From JACCWP01 sp963785115 (GTDB lineage: Bacteria > Actinomycetota > Actinomycetes > Propionibacteriales > Nocardioidaceae): a DNA stretch of 64,000 nt. The position numbers were made by a program, and so were the translations under genes. Positions 9,970 to 17,856 of this stretch are shown piece after piece. A model generated the notes under the pieces. The model did not search any database, was not told the origin of the DNA, and worked only from the letters and a program-made list of their open reading frames with translations. The stretch lies in the NCBI GenBank assembly GCA_963785115.1, contig CAWATY010000031.1:544564-608563 (forward strand), read 5' to 3'. Position 1 is the stretch's first letter. Every line of letters begins with the position of its first letter.

Positions 9970-10058
9970 CAGAACCGCTCCGGGAACAACAGCGTCGCCA
10001 CGAGATAGCCGAGCAGCAGGACGGCGATGACCAGGCCCACGACGTCGCCGGTGCTCAT
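9969..10058 (-). CDS. kdpF: Potassium-transporting ATPase small subunit KdpF
   Basis: A 29-residue single-helix peptide, MSTGDVVGLVIAVLLLGYLV followed by ATLLFPERF, which matches the KdpF pattern (one hydrophobic helix ending LFPERF). It stabilises the KdpABC complex in the membrane. Its ATG at 10058 overlaps the stop of the preceding micro-ORF (ATGA), and its TGA overlaps the kdpA ATG by one base. It is too short for standard gene calls and is easily missed. Confidence 0.9.
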   Translation of the reverse strand: MSTGDVVGLVIAVLLLGYLVATLLFPERF

Positions 10059-10138
10059 AGTCGCTCGACCGCCTTGAGGATGACGACACAGAGCCCGAAG
10101 AAGGCAAGGGTCACCGCGACGAAGACGAGATCAGCCAT
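10055..10138 (-). CDS. 27-residue membrane peptide leading the kdp operon
   Basis: ATG at 10138, TGA at 10057-10055. The peptide reads MADLVFVAVTLAFFGLCVVI then LKAVERL: one hydrophobic helix with a basic/acidic C-terminal tail. It is coupled to kdpF by an ATGA overlap and kdpF to kdpA by TGATG, so three reading frames are chained. I recall similar short peptides ahead of kdpF in other actinobacteria, but know of no assigned function. It may be an extra single-helix subunit of the Kdp pump or a translated leader. The 188 bases from 10139 to 10326 should hold the divergent kdp and sigma-factor promoters; I see no clear consensus there. Confidence 0.7.
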   Translation of the reverse strand: MADLVFVAVTLAFFGLCVVILKAVERL

Positions 10139-10326
10139 GCGTCGACTCAAGGGCGGTGGCGGATCGGTGTCACCCGTCCTGACAGGTCGCTAACGCTGAG
10201 GGGCTCGTCGCTGACGAGGTCCTAACGCGGCTTGGACCAATCCCTGAGCCGGACACCGCCGAATGACCCACATGGCCCCGGCCCCCGGCCTTTGACGACC
10301 CTCCCCGAACATCCGTAAGGACCTCG

Positions 10327-10962
10327 ATGGCGGAGCCACGCCCACAGTTCGTGCTGCCCCCTGACGAACCACTGACAACCGGAGACGACTCGCCCCCCCT
10401 CAGAGCCTCCGGCGGGCTACCCGGCTGGGAGCCGCTGCTGGTGGCTGCGGCCAGGGGCGACTGGGCGAGCTTCGAGCAACTCGCCCACGAGTCCCGAACT
10501 GTCTTGCACCATCGCGCGCTGCAGGTGCTCGATAGCCTCGACGACGCCGATGAGGTCGTTCAGGAGTCATTGCTGGAGGCGTGGCGCAACGCCTGGCGAT
10601 ACGACCCGGTGCGGGGATCAGCGCTGACGTGGCTGGGACAGATCGTGCGACACAGAGCGATCGACCACGTACGTAGGACCAGTGCCCGCTGCGCGCGCGA
10701 GGCACGTGCCGTTCAAGGACCGGGGGCCGCGGAGGTCGACCACACCATCGAGTCGGTGCTGCTCGGCGAGGACCATGCCGACGTCCGCGCCGCGCTCCTG
10801 CGGCTGACCGACCTCCAGCTGCACGCGATCACGCTGGTGTACTTCGAGGGGCTCACCGTTCCGCAGGCGGCAGCACGCGTCGGCGTACCCCTCGGCACCA
10901 TGAAGACCCGCATCCGGGACGGCATCCAACGCCTACGCGGCGCCATCGACGGCCCGGCCTGA
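10327..10962 (+). CDS. ECF-type RNA polymerase sigma factor (SigK/SigL-like)
   Basis: A 211-residue sigma-70 family protein. Region 2 is visible around residues 50-120 (LDSLDDADEVVQESLLEAWR, YDPVRGSALTWLGQIVRHRA, IDHVRR). Region 4 lies at the C-terminus (LYFEGLTVPQAAARVGVPLG preceded by ITLV, then TMKTRIRDGIQRLR). The ATG follows AAGGA with 6 bases between. No anti-sigma gene is adjacent, which is unusual for this class. The last 30 bases overlap the converging gene at 10933. Promoter specificity cannot be read from the sequence. Confidence 0.9.
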   Translation: MAEPRPQFVLPPDEPLTTGDDSPPLRASGGLPGWEPLLVAAARGDWASFEQLAHESRTVLHHRALQVLDSLDDADEVVQESLLEAWRNAWRYDPVRGSALTWLGQIVRHRAIDHVRRTSARCAREARAVQGPGAAEVDHTIESVLLGEDHADVRAALLRLTDLQLHAITLVYFEGLTVPQAAARVGVPLGTMKTRIRDGIQRLRGAIDGPA

Positions 10963-12111
10963 TCGGGGTCCCCACTGCCGGAATGCTGCCCAGCCGGAGA
11001 AGGCCAGCGCCGCGAGGAGATAAGCGTTGCCGACAAGGTGCTCGAACGGGCTCCACTCGTACTCGCGGTCGTGACTCCACGGTGGCCACACGATCGGACG
11101 GGCCACGAAAACCGCGGTCCAGGCCGCGGCTGCCCACCGGCTGCGCTCCCAGATCACAAGCGCTACCGGCACCGCCCACACCCAGTGGTGCGACCACGAG
11201 ATCGGCGAGGCGAGCAGCATCGCGATCGCGCCCAGGCAGGTGCCGAGCACCGGCTCGCCGCGGCGCCACCAGGCCGCGCCGACGACCAGAACCACGAGGG
11301 AGACCGGCCCGGCGACCGCGATCCACAGCCACGTCGGCGGCGTACCGTCGAGGAGCCGGGTGAGCGCCCCGTACACCGACTGGTTGTGGGCCAGCGCCGG
11401 CGGGCCGACCCGGGCCGCATCGACGAGGCGGTCGGTCCAGTACGTCGCCGATGGTCCTGGCGTCACCGCGAACCCGACCGCAACGGTCGCGGCGAACACG
11501 AGCGCCGCCCGTGCCGCTGCCGTGCGGCGCCCGACCAGCACCAGCAGCACGACGAACACCAGCGGGGTCAGCTTCACGCCCGCGGCCACGCCCACCAGCA
11601 CTCCGGACCAGCGCCGTTCCGGCCCGACGAGGTCGACCAGCACGGCCAGCATCAGGAACGTGTTGATCTGCCCGAACGCAAGGTTCTGCCACACGGGCTC
11701 CAGGGCAACGGCACCACCGGTCAGCAGCGCCACCAGCCACCCTGGCGCGGGCCGGTCGAGCGCCCGGCGCACCAGCACGATGACTGCCGCGAGCGCGCCG
11801 ACCGACGCGCCCGTCCACAGCGCGGCCGCGAGCCAACTCGGCAGCAGCGCCAGCGGCACCATCACGACTGCCGCGAACGGCGGGTAGGTGAACGGGTACC
11901 CGGTCACCGGGTCGTCGGACTCGTACAGCGGGAGGCCGTCGAGCGCTCCTCGCCCGCCGAACCGGTAGACGAGCAGGTCCGCGAAGTCGTTGTGAGCAGC
12001 ACCGACAACGGCCGCCACGGCGACCAGAACCAACACCGGGGCCGGTCCGGTCAGCAGGGCGGATCGCGCCCTGCTGGTGCGGAGCAGCCGTGGCAGCACG
12101 GCCAACATCAT
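10933..12111 (-). CDS. GT87-family polyprenol-phosphate mannosyltransferase-like membrane protein
   Basis: A 392-residue polytopic protein with about ten hydrophobic helices. The N-terminal DFADLLVYRFGG, GLPLYESDDPVTGYPFTYPP and the loop GAAAGVKLTP-like VGVAAGVKLTPLVFV are typical of GT87 (DUF2029) enzymes such as PimE, which add alpha-1,2-mannose from polyprenyl-phosphate-mannose on the outer face of the membrane. SPISWSHHWVW is another family motif. The likely role is mannosylation of a cell-envelope lipid or glycan. It overlaps the end of the converging sigma-factor gene by 30 bp. The sugar acceptor is unknown. Confidence 0.85.
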   Translation of the reverse strand: MMLAVLPRLLRTSRARSALLTGPAPVLVLVAVAAVVGAAHNDFADLLVYRFGGRGALDGLPLYESDDPVTGYPFTYPPFAAVVMVPLALLPSWLAAALWTGASVGALAAVIVLVRRALDRPAPGWLVALLTGGAVALEPVWQNLAFGQINTFLMLAVLVDLVGPERRWSGVLVGVAAGVKLTPLVFVVLLVLVGRRTAAARAALVFAATVAVGFAVTPGPSATYWTDRLVDAARVGPPALAHNQSVYGALTRLLDGTPPTWLWIAVAGPVSLVVLVVGAAWWRRGEPVLGTCLGAIAMLLASPISWSHHWVWAVPVALVIWERSRWAAAAWTAVFVARPIVWPPWSHDREYEWSPFEHLVGNAYLLAALAFSGWAAFRQWGPRSGRAVDGAA

Positions 12112-12286
12112 GCAGGCAGGTCGGCCTCGCGGGACGGATGAGCGGGGCAGGCGCTCAGCCGTTCAGGCAGGACCACACCGTCAGGTGGGGGCAATTCCCT
12201 GGTTCGGTGCTGCGCCGGATGCAGGTGGCGCGACACTCCTGTCCTGCCATGCTGAGCAACATCGCGCCGCTGAGGGGGTAGTCGGA

Positions 12287-12655
12287 GTGTTCCGCTTGGG
12301 TCTGCTGATCGGCCCGATCGTTCTCATCGTCTGGGTCTACTGCGTCTTCGACGTGATTCGGAGCCGCAACGACGACGTGCGGAATCTGCCGAGGATCGGG
12401 TGGCTGCTGCTCGTGCTGCTGTTCCCGTTCGTGGGCTCGATCGCCTGGCTGGCTGCCGGACGACCTCGAGTCGAGCGTCGAGTCAGTCCGTACGAGCGCG
12501 AGGTGCCGCAGTTCCCGGAGTACGACCGGCCGGGTCGCGCCTCAGCGCTGGACGCCGAGACGGACGAGGAGTTCCTGCGCCGGTGCCGGGAGCGGGCCGA
12601 ACAGCAGCGCAAGAACTATCGCCGGACTCAGGGTGACGCCGACGAGGCGGAGTGA
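12287..12655 (+). CDS. Small membrane protein with a PLDc_N-type domain
   Basis: 122 residues from a GTG at 12287, chosen because GAGGGGG lies about 10 bases upstream and the protein then begins directly with a membrane helix (LGLLIGPIVLIVWVYCVFDV). The pattern of helix, IRSRNDDVRNLPRIGWLLLV, second helix, GSIAWLAAGRP is the phospholipase-D N-terminal (PLDc_N) module without any catalytic domain. The C-terminal half is charged (FLRRCRERAEQQRKNYRR). Such proteins are common and uncharacterised in actinobacteria. An in-frame ATG at 12077 would add an improbable non-hydrophobic extension. Confidence 0.8.
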   Translation: MFRLGLLIGPIVLIVWVYCVFDVIRSRNDDVRNLPRIGWLLLVLLFPFVGSIAWLAAGRPRVERRVSPYEREVPQFPEYDRPGRASALDAETDEEFLRRCRERAEQQRKNYRRTQGDADEAE

Positions 12656-12679
12656 CCGACCGACGTTGCGAGTTCGCCG

Positions 12680-15241
12680 TCAGTCGCCGGTCTGTCCGGG
12701 ACAGTTCTGCCGGTGCTGCCAGTCGTCAGCGTGCGCGTCGATGAAGTCACGCGCCTGTGAGCGGCCGTAGTTCCACTCCAGCCAGTCGTCGTTGGAGTGG
12801 CCGTCGAGCACCAGCGCGCACTCGGCGAGGTCCTGGGGCAGCGCGGCGAGCACCGGCAGCGCGTCGTCGGAGAGGTCGCCGAGGTAGTGCCAGTCGATCT
12901 CGCCGGTGGCGTCGTACCGGTCGAGGTTCTGCTCGGCGACCCAGGCGTCGGGGTTGATCGCCGCCAGGCCGAGCAGCAGCACCACGCCGCTGATCAAGCC
13001 GAACCGGGGCAGCCACGCCGCCCGCAGCGCGACGCCACCGGCCAGCGTGGCGACCACCAGCACCCCCAGCCAGCCCTCGAACACGTCGACCAGAAGGCGC
13101 AGCTGGGTGAACCCATACGCCTCTTGGTAGACGTGCATCCGATAGAGCGCGGAGGCCACGACGATCAGCGTCAACGCGCACAGCAGGCCGAGAGAGGCGC
13201 GGATCCAGGCCCGGTCGGTCGGGGTCTCCCTGGGCGCCTTGCGGGTCGCCGCCCAGACGACCAGCAGGGTGAGGGCGGTGGCCACCGTCAGCTGCCCGAA
13301 GCCCTGGTGCACGTACTCGGCGTAGGTCAGCCCGGTGGTGCGCTCGAGGTAGTCGTGGCCGCCGAAGATCACCGTGGCCTGCGCCACCAGGAACACGAGG
13401 AACACCGCGTCGACCACCAGCACCGGTGCGAGCCACTCGAACCGGTGCGCAACACGACGGGCCGGTCGCTCGCCGCGATCCGTGTCCGGTGGGTTGAGGG
13501 CGAGGTACGCGCCGGCCAGCACGATGCCGCCGATGGCCACAGACACGAACGCACGGAGGGCGAAGTCGCCCCAGCCGAGGTCGGGAACCACTGCGCCGGC
13601 CCACTCGGCGAACAGCGCGTCGGCCGAGGCGAACAGCAGGGCGAACACGATCACGCCGAGCACCGACCACAGTGCCGTACGCAGCAGTGCGGCCCCGCTG
13701 CCCAGACCGGTGATGATGCGCATCGTCCGGCCGAGCCACGGCAGACCGCGCAGGCCGGCGAGCGGCCAGGCGATGCAGGCCAGGACGAAGGACGGGACGC
13801 TGCGGCCGCGGACCAGCCCGACCGCGCACAGGCCGGCGCCGGCGAGCAGGCAGAGCAGCACGATCCACTCCGCGTCCCTGATGACGACGGTGGCCGACAG
13901 AGCCAGGCACAGGCCGCCGCAGGTCAGCGTGAACGGGTCACGTCGGTGCCGGCTCGCCGAGAGCAGGACGCCGCCGGCCGCCAGCAGGACCAGGAACACG
14001 CCCAGCCCGAGGTTGCGGAACGGCAGCACGACCCCCGCCAGCACGCCCACACCGACGGCGCCGAGCAGCAGCGCGACCTTGCCCGGGACCGCGTGGTCGG
14101 GCCAGAAGTCGCCGAAGATCGTCTCGGTCAGGGACTGCGCGGCTCCCCGGCTCGGCACCGACGGAGGCGCGGTGGGGTGGCCGGGCACCGGCACGGCGGC
14201 GGACTCGGTCATCGGGATCTCTTCGTGGTGGGAGCGAGTGGGCGAGAGCGGGAGGTCCGCCCGGACACGGGCGCCGTACTCACCGGGTTCGGGGTCGGCG
14301 AAGCCGATCGTCCCGTCGTGCAGGTCGGTGACCCAGCGCGCGATCGCGAGGCCGAGGCCGGTGCCGCCGCCACCATCGGTGTCGCTGAGGGTGCCGAAAC
14401 GCTCGAAGGCACGCTCGCGGTCCGCCGGCGCGACGCCGGGGCCTTCGTCGGCAACCACCAGGTGCCAGCGGTGGTCGCCGGCTCCGGCTCCGATCGTCAC
14501 GGTTCCGCCCGGCGGACTGTGCCGGGACGCGTTGTCCAGCAGATTGGCGACCAGCTGATGCAGGCGGGCGGGGTCGCCCTGCACGGTGAGGTCGGACGGG
14601 GTGACGTGGACGACGTACGTGACGTCGCGACCACCGACCCGGGACTCGGCGACAGCGGCCTCCAGCAGCGGCCGCACCTCGACGGTCTCGCGGGCCAGCG
14701 GCGCCTTGCCGGCGTCGACCCGGGAGAGGTCGAGCAGGTCGGTGACCAGGGCGGTCATCCGCTCGCCCTGGTCCTGGGCGGCACGGAGCGTCTCGGGGTC
14801 GGGTTCGGCGACGCCGTCGGCCAGGTTCTCCAGCAGTGCGCACAGCGCGGTCAGCGGGGTACGGAGCTCGTGGCTGACGTTGGCGACCAGCTCGCGGCGC
14901 TGCCGGTCGACCCCGGCGAGCTCCTCGGCCATCCGGTTGAACGCCTGGGCCAGCTCGCCGATCTCGTCTCGCGAGGTGGCGGAGACCCGTACCGCGTGGT
15001 CGCCCGTCGCCATCCGCCTGGCGGCCACGGTCATCTCCCGCAGCGGCGAGGTCATGCCAACGGCGAGGAGCTGCGTGACGGCGAGTGCCAGGGCGATGGT
15101 GACCGGGATGCTGAGCCAGATCGGTACGCCGCCGGCGGAGCCGATCGTGGCGATGATCGAGGCGGCAGTGACACTTGCCGCCACCAGCAACCCGAGCTTG
15201 ACCTTGACCGACCGGACCGGGTCCAGCGCCCCGACGCTCAC
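12680..15241 (-). CDS. Sensor histidine kinase open in frame into a DUF4173/DUF4153-type membrane protein
   Basis: Starting at the GTG at 15241 (GTGA overlap with the regulator stop) the frame is open for 853 residues. Residues 1-343: two membrane helices, HAMP (about 60-113), HisKA with H124 in NVSHELRTPL, and a HATPase domain (DNASRHSPPGG, DEGPGVAPADRERAFERFG, GTGLGLAIARW). From about residue 344 (ATG at 14212) a second module begins with MTESAAVPVPGHPTAPPSVP and continues as an 11-13 helix membrane protein of the DUF4173 kind, ending in a soluble tail (DGHSNDDWLEWNYGRSQARD). GAAGAGAT precedes the internal ATG, so the second part could also be translated alone. Either a true fusion or two genes whose stop codon has been lost. 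Confidence 0.85.
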   Translation of the reverse strand: MSVGALDPVRSVKVKLGLLVAASVTAASIIATIGSAGGVPIWLSIPVTIALALAVTQLLAVGMTSPLREMTVAARRMATGDHAVRVSATSRDEIGELAQAFNRMAEELAGVDRQRRELVANVSHELRTPLTALCALLENLADGVAEPDPETLRAAQDQGERMTALVTDLLDLSRVDAGKAPLARETVEVRPLLEAAVAESRVGGRDVTYVVHVTPSDLTVQGDPARLHQLVANLLDNASRHSPPGGTVTIGAGAGDHRWHLVVADEGPGVAPADRERAFERFGTLSDTDGGGGTGLGLAIARWVTDLHDGTIGFADPEPGEYGARVRADLPLSPTRSHHEEIPMTESAAVPVPGHPTAPPSVPSRGAAQSLTETIFGDFWPDHAVPGKVALLLGAVGVGVLAGVVLPFRNLGLGVFLVLLAAGGVLLSASRHRRDPFTLTCGGLCLALSATVVIRDAEWIVLLCLLAGAGLCAVGLVRGRSVPSFVLACIAWPLAGLRGLPWLGRTMRIITGLGSGAALLRTALWSVLGVIVFALLFASADALFAEWAGAVVPDLGWGDFALRAFVSVAIGGIVLAGAYLALNPPDTDRGERPARRVAHRFEWLAPVLVVDAVFLVFLVAQATVIFGGHDYLERTTGLTYAEYVHQGFGQLTVATALTLLVVWAATRKAPRETPTDRAWIRASLGLLCALTLIVVASALYRMHVYQEAYGFTQLRLLVDVFEGWLGVLVVATLAGGVALRAAWLPRFGLISGVVLLLGLAAINPDAWVAEQNLDRYDATGEIDWHYLGDLSDDALPVLAALPQDLAECALVLDGHSNDDWLEWNYGRSQARDFIDAHADDWQHRQNCPGQTGD

Positions 15242-15930
15242 CGGTCGGCTCCCGTCTCGAGCGCGTACCCGACCCCGTGCACCGTGCGCACCCGATCGGC
15301 CCCGATCTTGGCGCGCAGGGCCTTGACGTGGCTGTCGACCGTGCGGGTCCCCGACGCGCCCGGCCAGCCCCACACCTCGGCAAGCAACCGCTCCCGGGTG
15401 AGCACGACGCCGGGGCTGGCGGCGAGACACAACAGGAGGTCGTACTCGGTCGGCGTCAGGTGCACCTCGTCGTCACCGGACCACACCCGACGCGCTCCGG
15501 CATCGATGCGCAGGCCGCCCAGGTCGGGAGCGCCACGGTCGACCAGCTCGGCGGCCCGGTCGACACGACGCAGCAGCGCGGCGACCCGCGCAACCAGCTC
15601 GCGCATGCGGAACGGCTTGGTGACGTAGTCGTCGGCACCGACGCCGAGCCCGACGAGGATGTCGGCCTCGTCGTCGCGTGCGGTGAGCATCAGCACCGGC
15701 ACCGGCCGGACGGCCTGGATCCGCCGGCAGACCTCGTGCCCGTCGAAGCCGGGCAGCATCACGTCGAGGAGGACCAGGTCGGGGTCGTGGGCGGTGAACT
15801 CGGCCACCGCCCCGGGTCCGTCCCATGCGCGGACGACGTCGTAGCCCTCCGCGACAAGCCGGTCGGTGACCGCCGCATTGATGACGGGCTCGTCCTCAAC
15901 CACGAGGATGCGGCGAGCGGGCCCGGTCAT
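15238..15930 (-). CDS. OmpR-family response regulator
   Basis: 230 residues: receiver domain with phospho-acceptor D56 in LLDVMLPGFDG and K105 in YVTKPF, then a winged-helix domain (LTPTEYDLLLCLAASPGVVL, SGTRTVDSHVKALRAKIG, VRTVHGVGYAL). It is coupled to the following kinase by a GTGA overlap, so they form a two-component pair. The signal is unknown. Because the kinase is joined to a DUF4173 protein, that membrane protein is probably a sensor or target of the pathway. Confidence 0.93.
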   Translation of the reverse strand: MTGPARRILVVEDEPVINAAVTDRLVAEGYDVVRAWDGPGAVAEFTAHDPDLVLLDVMLPGFDGHEVCRRIQAVRPVPVLMLTARDDEADILVGLGVGADDYVTKPFRMRELVARVAALLRRVDRAAELVDRGAPDLGGLRIDAGARRVWSGDDEVHLTPTEYDLLLCLAASPGVVLTRERLLAEVWGWPGASGTRTVDSHVKALRAKIGADRVRTVHGVGYALETGADR

Positions 15931-16042
15931 GTGCCCGAGCGTATGAGCCTTCCTGGGCGGGCGGCGGGGACGACTCGTGAAGATCCTGTGCAGGTTGTCG
16001 GGCTGCGCTTCGCTCGGCAGGGCTGCCTACACCTCCCCCAGG

Positions 16043-16088
16043 CGCTCATCCCCTTCCCAGACGCTCATCCCTTCCCAGACGCTCATCC
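16043..16088. repeat. Tandem repeat, about 18 bp, 2.5 copies
   Basis: The unit CGCTCATCCCTTCCCAGA occurs at 16062-16079, with a 19-base copy (one extra C) at 16043-16061 and a third partial copy, CGCTCATCC, from 16080. The third copy forms the outer part of the left arm of the hairpin at 16080-16124. It lies in the 323-bp spacer between the divergent regulator and DUF222/HNH gene, where I see no gene. Confidence 0.85.
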
Positions 16089-16124
16089 GACCGTTGTGCC
16101 GCAGGCGCAACGGTCGGATGAGCG
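16080..16124. repeat. Long perfect hairpin upstream of the DUF222/HNH gene
   Basis: CGCTCATCCGACCGTTG at 16080-16096 is the exact reverse complement of 16108-16124. The 11-base loop TGCCGCAGGCG can pair further (TGCC with GGCG, one G-T pair), giving about 21 bp of stem and a 3-base loop. There is no T-tract, and both flanking genes point away from it, so it is not an obvious terminator. It could be a cruciform, a REP-like element or a protein site. Confidence 0.85.
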
Positions 16125-16192
16125 CAGAAGCCGGTCGGTTGGTTGCCGCATTCGCCCGGGCACGGTGCGTGATGTCGCCTCGTGGCGATATC

Positions 16193-16206
16193 CCTTGTGG
16201 ACAAGG
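16193..16206. promoter_or_regulatory. Short palindrome containing a DnaA-box-like 9-mer
   Basis: CCTTGTGGACAAGG is an inverted repeat 48 bases before the DUF222/HNH start. Its minus strand contains TTGTCCACA, the DnaA box form of high-GC actinobacteria. A single box is not an origin; it may equally be an operator or a promoter part for the HNH gene. Confidence 0.35.
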
Positions 16207-16253
16207 GGATTCGGGGTCAGGGGCGTGTCGGTGGCGGCGTCTAGGTTTGTCCC

Positions 16254-17573
16254 ATGAGCGACCAGCCCACCACGACGACCTGCCACCCGGTGGCGGAGTT
16301 GTGCGCCCGGTTCGGGCAACGCCTCGACGAGCTGGTCGCCCCGGGGTCGCTGACCTTGTGGTCCGCCTCCGACGACGAGGTGGCCGGTGTCATCACCGCC
16401 GCCGAGAGCGTGATCCGACGGGCCGAGGCCATCCAGGACGCCGCACTCGCCGAAGCCTCCCGCCGCGACCTGGCCACCACCGTCGGGGCCACCTCGACCA
16501 CCGCCTGGGCCGCCGACCTGCTCACCGCCAGGAGGGCCCGGGTCACCCAGGCCGTCAAGCTCGGCGAACAACTGGCCGGCGGCGACCTCGAGGCGACCGG
16601 GGCCGCGTTCGCCGCCGGGGACATCGACGCCGACCAGGCCCGGGTGATCGCCACCGCCATCGGAACCCTGCCCGCCGAGCTCGGCCAGGACGTGATCGGC
16701 CGCGGTGAGAAGCTCATGTTGCAGTGGGCGGCCGACCACAACGCGCAGGTACTGTCCGGCTACGGCGCCCACCTGCTTACCTACCTCGCACCCGAGGTGG
16801 CCGAGCAGGCCGAGGCCGAAGCGCTCGCCCAGGCCGAGGCCCGCGACCAGAACCGGACCAACAGTCTGTCTGCCCGGGTCGATCACCGCGGCCGGATCCG
16901 GCTGGCCGGCGAGCTCGACCCGGAGTCCTGGGCCACCGTGTCCGCCGCGCTGGAACCGTTCGCCAAGCCCGGCGGACTATCCAACGCAGATGGTGGGCCG
17001 GATGCCCGCACTGCCGGCCAACGGACCGCTGATGCGCTGGTGGAGATCTGCCGCCGCACCCTCGGTGCTCCGGACACCCCGACCAGCTTCGGGTTCCCCG
17101 CCCACATCGCCATCACCATCGACTACGAGGCGCTCAAGGCCTCCCTCGGGCTGGGCACCCTGGACACCGGCACCCCGATCTCCGCCGCCGACATCCGACG
17201 GCTCGCCTGCGACGCCACCCTCATCCCGGTGCTGCTCAACTCAGCCGGCGTCCCGCTCGACGTCGGCCGGGCGATCCGGGTCTTCACCAAGGAACTCCGC
17301 CGGGCCGTCGAGATCAGAGACCGCGGGTGCGCCTTCCCCGGCTGCGACCGGCCGCCCGCCTGGACCAACGTGCACCACATCATCCACTGGCTGTTCGGCG
17401 GACCCACCTCGTTGGACAACGGGGTGCTGCTCTGCCACACCCACCACGTCGTCATCCACCGCGGCGAATGGACCGTCCGACTAGCCGCCAACAAACGGCC
17501 CGAGTTCACCCCACCCGCCTGGGTCGACCCCGAACGACGTCCCCGCACCAACACCCTCCACCTCAGACGCTGA
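16254..17573 (+). CDS. DUF222 and HNH endonuclease domain protein (13E12 type)
   Basis: A 439-residue protein: N-terminal DUF222 region (about 10-300) and a C-terminal zinc-supported HNH module. The visible ligands are C359 and C364 (CAFPGC), then H374-H375 and H378 (NVHHIIH), and LCHTHHVVIH near residue 401, which is a complete HNH/treble-clef pattern. Families of this kind occur in many copies per actinobacterial genome and are related to the REP13E12 repeats of Mycobacterium tuberculosis. Substrate and role are not established. The only marks of a mobile context are the hairpin and tandem repeats just upstream. Confidence 0.9.
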   Translation: MSDQPTTTTCHPVAELCARFGQRLDELVAPGSLTLWSASDDEVAGVITAAESVIRRAEAIQDAALAEASRRDLATTVGATSTTAWAADLLTARRARVTQAVKLGEQLAGGDLEATGAAFAAGDIDADQARVIATAIGTLPAELGQDVIGRGEKLMLQWAADHNAQVLSGYGAHLLTYLAPEVAEQAEAEALAQAEARDQNRTNSLSARVDHRGRIRLAGELDPESWATVSAALEPFAKPGGLSNADGGPDARTAGQRTADALVEICRRTLGAPDTPTSFGFPAHIAITIDYEALKASLGLGTLDTGTPISAADIRRLACDATLIPVLLNSAGVPLDVGRAIRVFTKELRRAVEIRDRGCAFPGCDRPPAWTNVHHIIHWLFGGPTSLDNGVLLCHTHHVVIHRGEWTVRLAANKRPEFTPPAWVDPERRPRTNTLHLRR

Positions 17574-17856
17574 AGAGCAAGTGATCCGGATTCCGGCTCA
17601 GGCAGCCGGGGTGTCGTAGCAGGCGGCCTACGGCTGCCCTGCACACCAGCAGAGCGACGACGAACAGCGTCACCGGTACAAAACCGCCGAGGCTCACGGC
17701 GTCACCGAAGACGAGGTTCACCAGTTCGAGGACGACCAGCTTGCTGCCCGCAGCGACGAACCACAACGAGAGACCCGCCAGGATCTTGGTTCGCCGCGTT
17801 GCGGCATCACGAAGCCGGTTGAGGATGTTGGTCTTGACCAGTGTCACCAGCTCCAA
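17563..17856 (-). CDS. Small two-helix membrane protein of unknown function
   Basis: 97 residues. The core TKILAGLSLWFVAAGSKLVV then LELVNLVFGDAVSLGGFVPV and TLFVVALLVCRAAVG looks like a real coding sequence with two membrane helices, rather than a shadow. The start at 17856 overlaps the end of the upstream reductase gene by 50 bases, and the end overlaps the converging HNH gene by 11. I recognise the look of a conserved actinobacterial hypothetical protein but know no function. Confidence 0.6.
   Translation of the reverse strand: MELVTLVKTNILNRLRDAATRRTKILAGLSLWFVAAGSKLVVLELVNLVFGDAVSLGGFVPVTLFVVALLVCRAAVGRLLRHPGCLSRNPDHLLFSV

Noticed and set aside
12797..15628. A 943-codon open frame opposite the kinase-DUF4173 gene
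   Set aside because: Low-complexity composition with no recognisable motif; an antisense shadow of a well-supported gene.
16080..16124. The hairpin as a terminator for a nearby gene
   Set aside because: Both flanking genes point away, and no T-tract follows on either strand.
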